From the NCBI RefSeq assembly GCF_900116445.1, contig NZ_FPBH01000020.1:62001-126000 (forward strand): 64,000 bases of DNA, read 5' to 3'. Of the stretch, positions 37,459 to 46,266 are shown piece by piece. Made by a program: the position numbers and the translations under genes. Origin of the DNA: Paraburkholderia aspalathi (lineage in GTDB: Bacteria; Pseudomonadota; Gammaproteobacteria; Burkholderiales; Burkholderiaceae). The notes beneath the pieces are model-generated. The model was given only the letters and a program-made list of their open reading frames with translations, did not search any database and was not told the origin of the DNA. The number at the start of each line of letters is the position of its first letter. Position 1 is the first letter of the stretch.

Positions 37459-37715
37459 GCAGAATCGGTTGGCTGGGACAGTGTCGCAAAGCCTCTGCCT
37501 ACACGCGGCGCGCTGAGTGCTCACTGAGGCGCGGAACCGCGGGCGAGTGCTTTAGAATCGCCAGTTTAGAGCATTCCGCGTGCGTTCGAACCCTGCTGCA
37601 TCGAATGGTGTGATGCTCCAGGAGAAGGCGGCGGCTGAAGCCGCTTGCGCCACCCGCCAGCAAGACCCTGCCGAACCCGACCGCGCCACCTGTTCCACTC
37701 TGCGACCACGCCACC

Positions 37716-38918
37716 ATGTCCTCCGCTTCCTCCGTTAGGCCCGTTTCCGAACAACCCGCGGCCGCGCCCACAGGGATTGCCTGCGACATCTTCTGCGCGG
37801 TCATCGACAATTTCGGCGACATCGGCGTGTGCTGGCGTCTCGCGCGCCAGTTGGCGAGTGAGCACGGCTGGCAGGTGCGTGTGTTCGTCGACGATCTGCA
37901 TGCGTTCCAGAAACTGTGCCCGTCGCTGGTGCTGGATCGCGCGTGCCAGGCAGTCGGCGGCATCATCGTCGAGCACTGGCACGAGCCGGCCCACGCGGGC
38001 GATACGCTCGAAGTGGCTGACGTCGTGATCGAGGCATTCGGCTGCGAGTTGCCGCCGATCTACGTCGCCGCAATGGCGCGGCGCGAGCGAGCGCCGGTCT
38101 GGTTCAACCTCGAATACCTGAGCGCCGAAGACTGGGTCGCGGATTTCCATCTGCGGCCGTCGCCGCATCCACGCTACCCGCTGACCAAGACCTTCTTTTT
38201 CCCGGGACTCGGCCTTGGCACCGGCGGCGTACTCAAGGAGCGGCATCTAGACGCCGCACGCGCGGCCTTCGAGGCCTCGCAACCGGAGCGCGAAGCGTGG
38301 TGGCTGAAGACCACCGGCCGTGCGCCGCCCCCGCCCACGGCCACAGTCGTCTCGCTGTTCGCCTACGAAAACCCCGCCATCGACAGCCTGCTCGAACAAT
38401 GGCGCGACAGCGCCGAACCGGTCGTTCTGCTGGTGCCGGAAGGGCGCATTTCGGGCGCGGTCGCGCGCTTTTTCGGGTTGCCGGCATTCGCTGCCGGTTC
38501 GCACGCCGAGCGCGGCAGCCTCAGCGTTCACGCGCTCGCTTTCACCGAGCAACCGGGTTACGACACGCTCCTGTGGGCCAGCGACGTCAATTTCGTGCGC
38601 GGCGAAGATTCGTTCGTGCGCGCCCAATGGGCCGCCAAACCCTTTGTCTGGCACATCTACCCCCAGGCCGACGACGCCCATCTGCCGAAGCTCGATGCCG
38701 CGCTCGCCCACTACGCCCGCACCCTGCCCACCGAGGCGCGGGACGCCCTCGCGCGCTTCTGGCACGCATGGAACGGCGCGGGCCGGCCGGACTGGGCGGA
38801 ATTCCAGCGCCACCGCGCGGCGCTGAAGCAGCGCGCGGCCGAATGGTCCGGCGAACTGGTCCAGGTGGGCGACCTCGCCGGAAATCTGGCCTTGTTCGCA
38901 AAAACTCAGTTAAAATAA
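37716..38918 (+). CDS. earP: EF-P arginine rhamnosyltransferase EarP
   Basis: Transfers rhamnose from dTDP-rhamnose to an arginine of elongation factor P, activating it for polyproline translation. The 400-residue protein carries the EarP hallmark CDIFCAVIDNFGDIGVCWRLARQL near residues 22-45, with the catalytic Asp pair of DNFGDIG, and ends with GEDSFVRAQWAAKPFVWHIYPQ, part of the donor-binding site. efp follows 278 nt downstream on the same strand, the diagnostic partner. The N-terminal 20 residues are Ala/Pro-rich and may be excess. Confidence 0.96.
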   Translation: MSSASSVRPVSEQPAAAPTGIACDIFCAVIDNFGDIGVCWRLARQLASEHGWQVRVFVDDLHAFQKLCPSLVLDRACQAVGGIIVEHWHEPAHAGDTLEVADVVIEAFGCELPPIYVAAMARRERAPVWFNLEYLSAEDWVADFHLRPSPHPRYPLTKTFFFPGLGLGTGGVLKERHLDAARAAFEASQPEREAWWLKTTGRAPPPPTATVVSLFAYENPAIDSLLEQWRDSAEPVVLLVPEGRISGAVARFFGLPAFAAGSHAERGSLSVHALAFTEQPGYDTLLWASDVNFVRGEDSFVRAQWAAKPFVWHIYPQADDAHLPKLDAALAHYARTLPTEARDALARFWHAWNGAGRPDWAEFQRHRAALKQRAAEWSGELVQVGDLAGNLALFAKTQLK

Positions 38919-38971
38919 GCGGTTATCCAACGGCCGACGGCGCAAGCGCGGCCCGACCGTGGCGAGGTTTG

Positions 38972-39126
38972 GCAAACTCGTTTGACCAATTCATCCGGCA
39001 GACTCGTCTTGCAAATTCGTCTGGCAAATTCGCCCGGATAACGGAGCAAGACTCAAGGGCCAGACTCAGGGACCAAACTCAGGGGCTAGACCCACGGGCC
39101 AGACCAATTCGCAAGGCAAACCCGGC
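38972..39126 (+). repeat. Degenerate 13-nt tandem repeats between earP and efp
   Basis: Two runs. Run 1 (38972-39036) has five units such as GCAGACTCGTCTT, GCAAATTCGTCTG and GCAAATTCGCCCG. After a 9-nt shift, run 2 (39046-39110) has GCAAGACTCAAGG, GCCAGACTCAGGG, ACCAAACTCAGGG, GCTAGACCCACGG and GCCAGACCAATTC. Related but poorer units continue to about 39126. The period is not a multiple of three. Confidence 0.75.
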
Positions 39127-39196
39127 AGGCCAATCCGCTTGCGCCGTATGCCGTTGAGCAAAAGTTGAAGCTACTTATTTCGTACAGGACAGTTTT

Positions 39197-39754
39197 ATGA
39201 AGACCGCACAGGAACTCCGCACCGGCAACGTAGTCATGATCGGCGCAGACGCGATGGTCGTGCAAAAGGCCGAATACAACAAATCGGGCCGCAACTCCGC
39301 CGTCGTCAAGATGAAGTTCAAGAACCTGCTGAGTGGCGCAGGCATGGAAAGCGTGTACAAGGCTGACGACAAGTTCGACGTCGTCGTGCTGGAACGCAAG
39401 GAAGTCACGTACTCGTACTTCGCTGACCCGATGTACGTGTTCATGGACGCCGACTACAACCAGTTCGAAGTCGAAGGTGAAATGATGGGCGACGCCCTCC
39501 ATTACCTCGAAGACGGCATGGCTTGCGAAGTCGTTTTCTACAACGAGAAAGCCATTTCCGTCGAACTGCCGACCACGCTGGTCCGTGAAATCATCTACAC
39601 GGAACCGGCAGTCAAGGGCGATACGTCGTCGGGCAAGGTGTTGAAGAACGCCAAGCTGACCACCGGTTTCGAACTGCAAGTGCCGCTCTTCTGCAACATC
39701 GGCGACAAGATCGAAATCGACACGCGTACGCACGAGTACCGCAGCCGCGCCTAA
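39197..39754 (+). CDS. efp: Elongation factor P, arginine-type (target of EarP)
   Basis: Relieves ribosome stalling at consecutive prolines. The 185-residue protein has the usual three beta-barrel domains. The tip loop NKSGRNSAV puts an arginine at position 32, the residue rhamnosylated by EarP, where E. coli has lysine. The preceding gene is earP, so the modification enzyme and its target are adjacent. A strong terminator follows. Confidence 0.98.
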   Translation: MKTAQELRTGNVVMIGADAMVVQKAEYNKSGRNSAVVKMKFKNLLSGAGMESVYKADDKFDVVVLERKEVTYSYFADPMYVFMDADYNQFEVEGEMMGDALHYLEDGMACEVVFYNEKAISVELPTTLVREIIYTEPAVKGDTSSGKVLKNAKLTTGFELQVPLFCNIGDKIEIDTRTHEYRSRA

Positions 39755-39813
39755 GCGCCTGCAGCCTGAATCCCGCGGCGGAGCAAGTCCGGCGCGGCGA
39801 AAAATAATTGGCA

Positions 39814-39850
39814 AGAAAAAAGCGCCCACTTTGGGCGCTTTTTCTTTTTT
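39814..39850 (+). terminator. Intrinsic terminator of efp
   Basis: AAAAAAGCGCCCA...TGGGCGCTTTTTCTTTTTT; stem GCGCCCA/TGGGCGC followed by T-rich sequence. Confidence 0.93.
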
Positions 39851-40038
39851 GCGCCGCCGTGTATGGTTGTGGAAATCTTTACCGGCCCTTTCTCAAAAAT
39901 GCCTGTCCGTTGTGCTTTCCTTCCTATCTTGCGTCAAATAAACCATTGATAAGCTTAAGTAATTGTCTGTGGCACAGTCCATGCTTCTCTCCGATAGAGG
40001 CCAGTAAGGCTTGATTCCCTCAACTCCGGAGATGCGAC

Positions 40039-40245
40039 ATGAATCACGACATCGCTGAAGGCAAGTGGAAGCAAATGGTCGGCAGGGCCAAGACAGCATG
40101 GGGTGAATTGACGGACGATGAATTGACCAAGGCAGAAGGCCGGGTCGACAAATTGGCCGGCCTGATCCAGGAACGCTACGGTAAGACTCGCCAGCAAGCG
40201 GAACTCGAGGTACGGCGTTTCTTCGACAGCCATCGGGATTTCTGA
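40039..40245 (+). CDS. CsbD family stress-response protein
   Basis: 68 residues: MNHDIAEGKWKQMVGRAK opens with the family pattern (N-x-D-x-x-x-G-x-W-K-Q-x-x-G-x-x-K). It is highly charged and helical, with no cysteines. The family is induced by envelope or nutrient stress in other bacteria, but its molecular role is unknown. A ribosome site GGAG lies 7 nt before the ATG. Confidence 0.9.
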   Translation: MNHDIAEGKWKQMVGRAKTAWGELTDDELTKAEGRVDKLAGLIQERYGKTRQQAELEVRRFFDSHRDF

Positions 40246-40552
40246 CCGGTCGAATGAAGAAAATACAGGTGCCCCTCCACGCGTCACAACGCGTCAGGGC
40301 GGGCATCCACTGAAAAGCAAAGGACCAGAACTACGTGAGTCGAATCGCCCCAGATCCGCTTGCAGGCCGTGTTCCGCGGCTTGCGCTGCGCCCATGCCAA
40401 TCGGGCTGCGGCTATCCCGCCGTCCCGGCAGGCGCTGCCCATGCGGTCCGGCATTCGACCGACAGTACCGGCCAGCCATCGCGCCCGTGTCGCGCGCCAG
40501 AGCACCGGCGCGGCGTATCGGGTATTCCGTCCATCCAAAAATAGCGCTCGCC
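40246..40552. other. Intergenic region before the sigma-54 regulator
   Basis: 307 nt. A 10-nt period repeat (CGCGTCACAA CGCGTCAGGG) occurs near 40280-40299. The regulator's frame stays open upstream to 40394 but has no good start. I saw no convincing sigma-54 promoter (GG-N10-GC) here. Confidence 0.45.
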
Positions 40553-41935
40553 ATGCCACACGCCCTGATTGTTGAAGACGATCCCAATAGCCTGTCAGGC
40601 CTGTCCGCCATCCTCGCCGCCGACGGCTTCTCTGTCGACACCGCGACCACCATCGCCGAGGCCCGGGCCGCATTGACGCGCTTCATCCCCGATGTCGTGC
40701 TGGTCGACCTGAATCTGCCGGACGGCAGCGGGCTCGACGTGTTGCAGCACCTGCCCGCGCATCCACCCGGCGGCGCCCTGCCCGTGATCGTGATGACCGG
40801 CAACGCGACGGTCGAGAGCGCGATCGAGGGTCTGCGGCACGGCATCTGGGACTATCTGCTTAAACCGGTCAATATCCCGCGCCTGCGCAGCCTGCTCGCC
40901 CGGATTCCGCGTCCGTACGAGCTGACCGAAGAAGTCCAGACGCTACGCGCGTCGCTGCGCCGACTCGGTCGTTTCGGCTCGCTACTCGGCCGCAGCGGTG
41001 CGATCCAGCATGTCTACGACACGATCGAACATATCGCGCCGACCGAAGCCGCTGTGCTGATTTCCGGCGAAGCCGGCACGGGCAAGCAGCTTGCCGCGCG
41101 CACGCTGCACGACATGAGCCGGCGCCGCAAAGGACCGTTCATCACGTTCGACTGCCGGACGGCGGCCAGCGTCGCGGCGCACCGCTCGCTCGACAGCGTG
41201 CTGTTCGGCCACGAACGCGGCGCGTTCAGCGGTGCCGAACAGCGCGAGCCGGGCCTGTTCGAGCAGGCCAGTGGCGGTACGCTGTTCATCGACGAAATCG
41301 CCGAACTGCCGCGCGCCCAGCAGGAAGCGCTGCTGCGTGCACTCGATTCGCAGACCTTCATGCGAGTCGGCGGCACGAATCAGGTGGCGACAGACTTCCG
41401 GCTGATCGCCTCGACGCGCAAAAACCCGCGCGCGGCGGTCGCCGACGGCAGCCTGCACGAAGACTTGGCGTTACGTCTCGAAGCGGCCGCGATATCGCTG
41501 CCGCCGTTGCGCGAGCGCGGCGACGATCCGACGCTGATCGCGCAAGCCGTTGTCGACGAGTTGAATCACGAAGCGATCACGCGCGGCACCTCGGAAACGG
41601 CCAAGCAGGTCGGACCCAACTTCCTGCGCGAGTGCCTCTCGTACGAGTGGCCGGGCAATGTGCGCGAGTTGCAGGATCGCGTGCGCCGCGCGTATCACGC
41701 ATCGGGCGACGTCCTGGAATCGTTGCGCGCCGATGAAGCGGGCTCGGTAAACGGGCGCGATCTGAACGGCAGCCGCGTGCAGGTCACCGTCGGCACGCCC
41801 CTCGCGGACGTCGAGGAAATGCTGATTCGCGCCACGCTCGATGCGGTCGGCGGCACGCGCCATCGCGCGGCGTCGTTGCTGGGGATCAGTCCGAAGACGC
41901 TGTACAACAAGCTGCAACGGATGCGTTTGAACTGA
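40553..41935 (+). CDS. Sigma-54-dependent response regulator (NtrC family), orphan
   Basis: 460 residues in three domains. The receiver (about 1-120) has acidic pocket Glu8/Asp9/Asp10, phosphorylation Asp52 (VDLNLPDG) and LKPVN lysine. The AAA+ domain (about 140-370) has Walker A GEAGTGKQ, the sigma-54 contact loop GAFSGAE and Walker B GTLFIDEIAEL. A Fis-type helix-turn-helix closes the protein (RHRAASLLGISPKTLYNKLQRM). The contact loop has Ser where most family members have Thr. No sensor kinase gene is next to it, so the input and targets are unknown. Confidence 0.95.
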   Translation: MPHALIVEDDPNSLSGLSAILAADGFSVDTATTIAEARAALTRFIPDVVLVDLNLPDGSGLDVLQHLPAHPPGGALPVIVMTGNATVESAIEGLRHGIWDYLLKPVNIPRLRSLLARIPRPYELTEEVQTLRASLRRLGRFGSLLGRSGAIQHVYDTIEHIAPTEAAVLISGEAGTGKQLAARTLHDMSRRRKGPFITFDCRTAASVAAHRSLDSVLFGHERGAFSGAEQREPGLFEQASGGTLFIDEIAELPRAQQEALLRALDSQTFMRVGGTNQVATDFRLIASTRKNPRAAVADGSLHEDLALRLEAAAISLPPLRERGDDPTLIAQAVVDELNHEAITRGTSETAKQVGPNFLRECLSYEWPGNVRELQDRVRRAYHASGDVLESLRADEAGSVNGRDLNGSRVQVTVGTPLADVEEMLIRATLDAVGGTRHRAASLLGISPKTLYNKLQRMRLN

Positions 41936-41975
41936 CCGGGTGAGGCCGGCTTTGCGGCAGGCCTCGCTTGAATGG

Positions 41976-42010
41976 AAAAACGGCGCCTGAAAGAGGCGCC
42001 GTTTTTTTGT
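41976..42010 (+). terminator. Intrinsic terminator between the sigma-54 regulator and nagZ
   Basis: AAAAACGGCGCCT...AGGCGCCGTTTTTTT; perfect stem GGCGCC-centred with T-run, probably bidirectional for the converging genes. Confidence 0.93.
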
Positions 42011-42074
42011 TCGATGCAACCGCTTGAGTTGTAGATCTGCTCTCTATCAGTTGCAAGCGGCTGCTATCGATTGC

Positions 42075-43103
42075 TCAAGCAAACGCACTGCGCAACAAAG
42101 TTTGCGCTTGCAGATACTGCGGCTCGGCGACCAGCTTGCTCCACTTGAGCGCCTTGCCGCGCGGCCGCATGCGCTTGAGCCGCTGCTGCGACTCCTTCGA
42201 CGGCGTGAAGCGCAGCGCGTCCAGCACCTTCTCCGCTTCGTCCGGCTGATTGCAGATCAGCACCATGTCGCAACCGGCCTGCAGTGCGGCGGTCGCGCCT
42301 TCCGTCAGCGTGCCGCCCTGGCGCGCGGCTTCCATCGAAAGGTCGTCGCTGAAGACCGCGCCTTCGAAACGCAATTTCTTGCGCAGGATGTCCTGCAGCC
42401 AGACACGCGAAAAACCCGCCGGCTTCGAGTCGACCTGCGGATAAACAACATGGGCGGGCAGCACCGCCCCGAGCGACACATCGAGCCAGTCGTACGGCGC
42501 CGCGTCCTCGCGCAGGATTTCATCGAGCGAACGGTCGTCGACCGGCATCGCGACGTGGGAGTCCGCGTGCGCGAAGCCGTGTCCTGGGAAATGTTTGCCG
42601 CAATTGCTCATGCCGGCCAACGCAAGGCCGTGACTGAGGCTCTTCGCCAGCAAGGTCACGACGCGCGGGTCGCGATGAAACGAGCGATCGCCGATCACCT
42701 GCGACTGGCCGTAATTCAGATCGAGCACCGGCGTAAAACTCATATCGATGCCGCATGCGCGCAACTCAGACGCGAGAATGTAGCCCACTGCAGTCGTCAC
42801 CTTCGTGGCGTGCAGCACGTCGCTGTCCCACAGCGTGCCAAGCTTGCCCATGGCCGGCAACACCGTGAAGCCGTCGGTGCGAAAGCGCTGCACGCGGCCA
42901 CCTTCGTGGTCGACGGCAATCAGCAGATCGTCGCGAATCGCGCGAATCGAATCGGTGAGCGCGATCAATTGTGCGCGGCTCTCGTAATGCCGGGTGAACA
43001 GGATCACGCCGCCGGTCATAGGATGGGCAAGGCGGCGTTTGTCGTCGTGGTTCAGCCTTGTGCCGACCACGTCGAGCATTACCGGTCCGGGAGTGAGTTT
43101 CAT
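42075..43103 (-). CDS. nagZ: Beta-N-acetylhexosaminidase NagZ
   Basis: Removes N-acetylglucosamine from muropeptides in cell-wall recycling in the cytoplasm; its products induce AmpC-type beta-lactamases in bacteria that carry the circuit. The 342-residue GH3 protein shows the catalytic loop KHFPGHGFAHADSHVAMP (about 165-182, with the His/Asp acid-base pair) and the nucleophile region FSDDLSMEAA (about 242-251). It is the last gene of the rnc-era-recO-pdxJ-acpS-nagZ run, 68 nt after acpS. Confidence 0.97.
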   Translation of the reverse strand: MKLTPGPVMLDVVGTRLNHDDKRRLAHPMTGGVILFTRHYESRAQLIALTDSIRAIRDDLLIAVDHEGGRVQRFRTDGFTVLPAMGKLGTLWDSDVLHATKVTTAVGYILASELRACGIDMSFTPVLDLNYGQSQVIGDRSFHRDPRVVTLLAKSLSHGLALAGMSNCGKHFPGHGFAHADSHVAMPVDDRSLDEILREDAAPYDWLDVSLGAVLPAHVVYPQVDSKPAGFSRVWLQDILRKKLRFEGAVFSDDLSMEAARQGGTLTEGATAALQAGCDMVLICNQPDEAEKVLDALRFTPSKESQQRLKRMRPRGKALKWSKLVAEPQYLQAQTLLRSAFA

Positions 43104-43171
43104 CGAATTCCGCTAGAAAAAGCTTGAAGCAAAGAGAGACACGGCCGACGTGCACCGCGTTCAGAATATTT

Positions 43172-43615
43172 TTATTCGTCGCTGGCGGGTGCGTGGGGGG
43201 CCTCCGGCGTTCGCGCCACATCCCCGGTTTCCGCAATCACAAACGACACCGCGTAATCGCGTTCGTCGCTAATCGTCACGCGCGCCGTGATGCCGCGCGC
43301 GTCGAGCCATTCGGCCAGTTCGCCCGATGCCACCACCATCGGCTCGCCGCTCGGCTTGTTGAGCGTTTGCAGCGCGCGCCAGGTCATCGGCCAACGCATG
43401 CCGAGGCCGATCGCTTTTGAGAAGGCTTCTTTCGCCGAGAACCGCGTGGCGAGAAATGCGAGTCCGCGCGCCGCCGACCGCGCGTGACGCGCGTGATACA
43501 CGCGCAGCTCGTCCGGGCCGAGCACCTTCTCGGCGAAGCGGCCGTTGGTGCGTGTCATCACCGCGGCCACGCGGCTGACCTGAACGATATCCGTACCGAT
43601 GCCGTAGATCGTCAT
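43172..43615 (-). CDS. acpS: Holo-[acyl-carrier-protein] synthase
   Basis: Transfers 4'-phosphopantetheine from CoA to Ser37 of acyl carrier protein. The 147-residue protein opens MTIYGIGTDIVQVSRV with the metal-binding Asp9, and has the RFSAKEAFSKAIG motif with the second acidic ligand. Length is slightly above the usual 125 because of an Ala/Pro-rich C-terminal tail. pdxJ precedes it by 16 nt. Its substrate, AcpP, is encoded 13 kb away at 56900-57139. Confidence 0.96.
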   Translation of the reverse strand: MTIYGIGTDIVQVSRVAAVMTRTNGRFAEKVLGPDELRVYHARHARSAARGLAFLATRFSAKEAFSKAIGLGMRWPMTWRALQTLNKPSGEPMVVASGELAEWLDARGITARVTISDERDYAVSFVIAETGDVARTPEAPHAPASDE

Positions 43616-43631
43616 GTTCGGCGCCGCGGCG

Positions 43632-44396
43632 TTACGCGCTTGCGCCGAGACGGGCGGCGACCATGATCGCCTTCATCTCGCGCACGGCGTTGTCCCACCC
43701 GGCGAAGATCGCATGCGCGACGATCGCGTGACCGATATTCAATTCGACGATGCCTTCGATCGCGGCGATCTGCTGAACGTTGGTGTAGTGCAGGCCATGA
43801 CCCGCATTGACCTTGATGCCGAGCGTCGCGCCGAATTCGACGGCACGCACCACGCGCTCATATTCGCGCTGCTGTTCGGCGGGATCGTGCGCTTCGGCAT
43901 AGCGGCCCGTGTGCAGCTCGATCACCGGCGCGCCCGCTTCGTGCGCGGCGCGGATTTGCGTTTCGTCCGGATCGATGAAGAGCGACACGCGCGAGCTCGC
44001 TTCGGCGAGTTGCTTGCATGCGGCGCGCACGGCTTCGAACTGGCCAGCGACGTCGAGGCCGCCTTCAGTCGTCAGTTCCTGGCGCTTTTCTGGCACGAGG
44101 CAAGTGTCGTGCGGCTGCACTTCGCACGCGATGTCGAGCATCTCTTGCGTAACCGCGCATTCCAGATTCATGCGTGTTTTCAGGAGCGGCCGCAGCTTGC
44201 GCACGTCGGCGTCGACGATATGGCGGCGGTCTTCACGCAGATGCAGCGTGATCACATCAGCGCCGGCCTCTTCGGCCATCAACGCGGCGCGGATCGGATC
44301 GGGGTAAGACGTGCCGCGCGCGTTGCGCAGCGTGGCGACGTGATCGATGTTCACGCCCAGGTCAATCACGTTCGGCGACGTAAGAAAGAAGCTCAT
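43632..44396 (-). CDS. pdxJ: Pyridoxine 5'-phosphate synthase
   Basis: Condenses 1-deoxyxylulose 5-phosphate with 3-amino-1-hydroxyacetone 1-phosphate in vitamin B6 synthesis. The 254-residue TIM barrel starts at ATG 44396 (MSFFLTSPNVIDLGVNIDHVATLRNARG), with the His/Arg substrate motif near 19-25 and GADVITLHLREDRRHI near 55-70. Its start overlaps the recO stop (ATGA), as in many proteobacteria. Open sequence upstream of 44396 is the recO gene in another frame. Confidence 0.97.
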   Translation of the reverse strand: MSFFLTSPNVIDLGVNIDHVATLRNARGTSYPDPIRAALMAEEAGADVITLHLREDRRHIVDADVRKLRPLLKTRMNLECAVTQEMLDIACEVQPHDTCLVPEKRQELTTEGGLDVAGQFEAVRAACKQLAEASSRVSLFIDPDETQIRAAHEAGAPVIELHTGRYAEAHDPAEQQREYERVVRAVEFGATLGIKVNAGHGLHYTNVQQIAAIEGIVELNIGHAIVAHAIFAGWDNAVREMKAIMVAARLGASA

Positions 44397-45325
44397 AAGT
44401 TCTGCAAGTCGATCAGTATCTGGCGCGTCGCGAGCGGCGTGCCGCCAAGGTAAGTGTTGAGCAGAAAGCGCATCAGCGTTTTGCTTTGCGCCACAGTCTG
44501 CGCTCGATGGTAATCGTCCTTTTCCATATCGAGCAAGGTCTGTCCAGCGATCACCGGCCATTGCGCGGGCAGATCGTCCGATGCTTCACGCACGCCGCGT
44601 TCCGGATCGAACACGTAGCGGCCTTCGGCCTGCACCGCTTTGCGCGCAACGGTGCGATCGAGCGCCATCGCATAACCGGTTTCCCGCAGCAGCACGCGTT
44701 CGAACGAACGCAGCACCTGCACGGGCGGTTCGTCATGCGCGAGGCGCGTCATCGTGACGACGTAATGATGGAACAGTTGCGGATGCGGGTCTTCGCGCGC
44801 GCAGAACTTGACCAGCAGTTCGTTGACATAGAAACCGCAGAGCAGCGCGTCGCCCGCCAAAGGCAACATGCCGCCGACCCACTCTGCGCCGGTCAATGTG
44901 CGCACTTCGGATTTGCCGGTCCACGACAAGGCGAGCGGCTGGAACGTCTGCAGCACGCCGCGCAAAGCGGAGTGCGGACGCTTCGCGCCCTTTGCGACGA
45001 GCGCAAGACGGCCGTGATCGCGCGACAGCACGTCAATGATCAGGCTGGTCTCACGATACGGATAACTGTGCAGGACAAAAGCGGGTTGCTCAGCGATCCG
45101 GTAATCGGACGCGGAGGTGCGAGGCGCGCGGCGCGCCGGCGCTTTGCGCGGCTCGCCTTCGGCGCCTTGAGCGCCGCTTTGAGCACCCTGAGCGCTTTTG
45201 GCGCTCGATGAGGATTTTTTGGTACTGCGAGCCGGTTTGGACGGCTCGCGTGCCGGCGCTGCCGGCGCCGAGTCGTCCGGGTCAGCGTCGGAATTCAGCG
45301 TCATCCACGCGTCATTCGTACCCAT
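44393..45325 (-). CDS. recO: DNA repair protein RecO with long N-terminal extension
   Basis: Recombination mediator that loads RecA on SSB-coated DNA together with RecR. The conserved OB fold begins near EQPAFVLHSYPYRETSLIIDV at about residue 80. Before it is a Ser/Ala/Lys-rich segment that E. coli RecO (242 aa) lacks, giving about 310 residues in all. The C-terminal helical domain ends with SKTLMRFLLNTYLGGTPLATRQ. The start is ATG 45325, GTG 45331 or ATG 45304; era overlaps by up to 20 nt. Confidence 0.94.
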   Translation of the reverse strand: MGTNDAWMTLNSDADPDDSAPAAPAREPSKPARSTKKSSSSAKSAQGAQSGAQGAEGEPRKAPARRAPRTSASDYRIAEQPAFVLHSYPYRETSLIIDVLSRDHGRLALVAKGAKRPHSALRGVLQTFQPLALSWTGKSEVRTLTGAEWVGGMLPLAGDALLCGFYVNELLVKFCAREDPHPQLFHHYVVTMTRLAHDEPPVQVLRSFERVLLRETGYAMALDRTVARKAVQAEGRYVFDPERGVREASDDLPAQWPVIAGQTLLDMEKDDYHRAQTVAQSKTLMRFLLNTYLGGTPLATRQILIDLQNL

Positions 45326-46211
45326 ACGCACGGAGTCCGGCTTCGTTGTCAGCCCAGCCGCTCTTCACCTTGATGAAGGTTTCCAGATACACCGGGCCGT
45401 CGAACAGCTTTTCCATATCAAGGCGCGCTTCGGTGCTGATCTGCTTCAGCTTGGCGCCCTTCTGGCCGATGATCATCGCTTTTTGCGTATCGCGCTCCAC
45501 CAGGATGGTCGCGAAAATGCGGCGCAGACGCCCCTCGGTTTCGAACTTGTCGATCAGCACGGTGCTCGTGTACGGCAGTTCGTCGCCGGTCCAGCGGAAC
45601 ACTTTTTCGCGCAGGATTTCGGCGGCAAGAAAGCGCTCGCTACGATCGGTCAGATCGTCTTCGCCGTAAATCGGTGCACCCTCCGGCAGGAACGGCTTGA
45701 TCGTCTCCAGCAAACGCTTGATGTCGTCCGAATTCTTCGCCGACAGCGGCACGATCTCGTTGAACTGACGCAGCGCACTCACCTGCTGCATGAACGGATA
45801 CAGCGAGTCCTTATCCGACACGCGATCGAGCTTGTTCGCGATCAGCAGCGTGGGTACCGACGGCGGAATCAGGTCGAGCACCTTCTGATCATCCGGGCCG
45901 AAGCGGCCGGCTTCGATCACGAACAGAATCGCGTCGACCGAACTCAGCGTGGACGTGACCGCGCGGTTGAGCGAACGGTTCAGCGCGCCGCTGTGCTTGG
46001 TCTGGAAACCCGGCGTGTCGACGAAGATGTACTGCGCGTCTTCAAACGTATGAATGCCTGTGATGCGGTGGCGAGTGGTCTGCGCCTTGCGCGACGTGAT
46101 ACTGACTTTCTGGCCGACCAGCGCATTCATCAGCGTGGATTTGCCAACGTTCGGGCGGCCGACGATCGCGACCATGCCGCAGCGAAAACCAGTGGGAGTG
46201 GGAGCGTTCAT
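45312..46211 (-). CDS. era: GTPase Era, 30S ribosome assembly factor
   Basis: Binds the 3' end of 16S rRNA and couples GTP hydrolysis to 30S maturation. The 299-residue protein has P-loop GRPNVGKST (18-25), switch II DTPGFQTKH, NKLD guanine motif and a C-terminal KH domain with the VERDTQKAMIIGQKGAKLK loop. It sits between rnc and recO, 55 nt after rnc and overlapping recO. Confidence 0.98.
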   Translation of the reverse strand: MNAPTPTGFRCGMVAIVGRPNVGKSTLMNALVGQKVSITSRKAQTTRHRITGIHTFEDAQYIFVDTPGFQTKHSGALNRSLNRAVTSTLSSVDAILFVIEAGRFGPDDQKVLDLIPPSVPTLLIANKLDRVSDKDSLYPFMQQVSALRQFNEIVPLSAKNSDDIKRLLETIKPFLPEGAPIYGEDDLTDRSERFLAAEILREKVFRWTGDELPYTSTVLIDKFETEGRLRRIFATILVERDTQKAMIIGQKGAKLKQISTEARLDMEKLFDGPVYLETFIKVKSGWADNEAGLRAYGYE

Positions 46212-46266
46212 ATTCGGGCTACGGCAGGTTCAGATCGACGCGCGGGGAATGGCGCGCCGATGGAAA

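Noticed and set aside
38972..39126. CRISPR array between earP and efp
   Set aside because: Units are 13 nt, degenerate and adjacent without spacers; no cas genes occur in the window.
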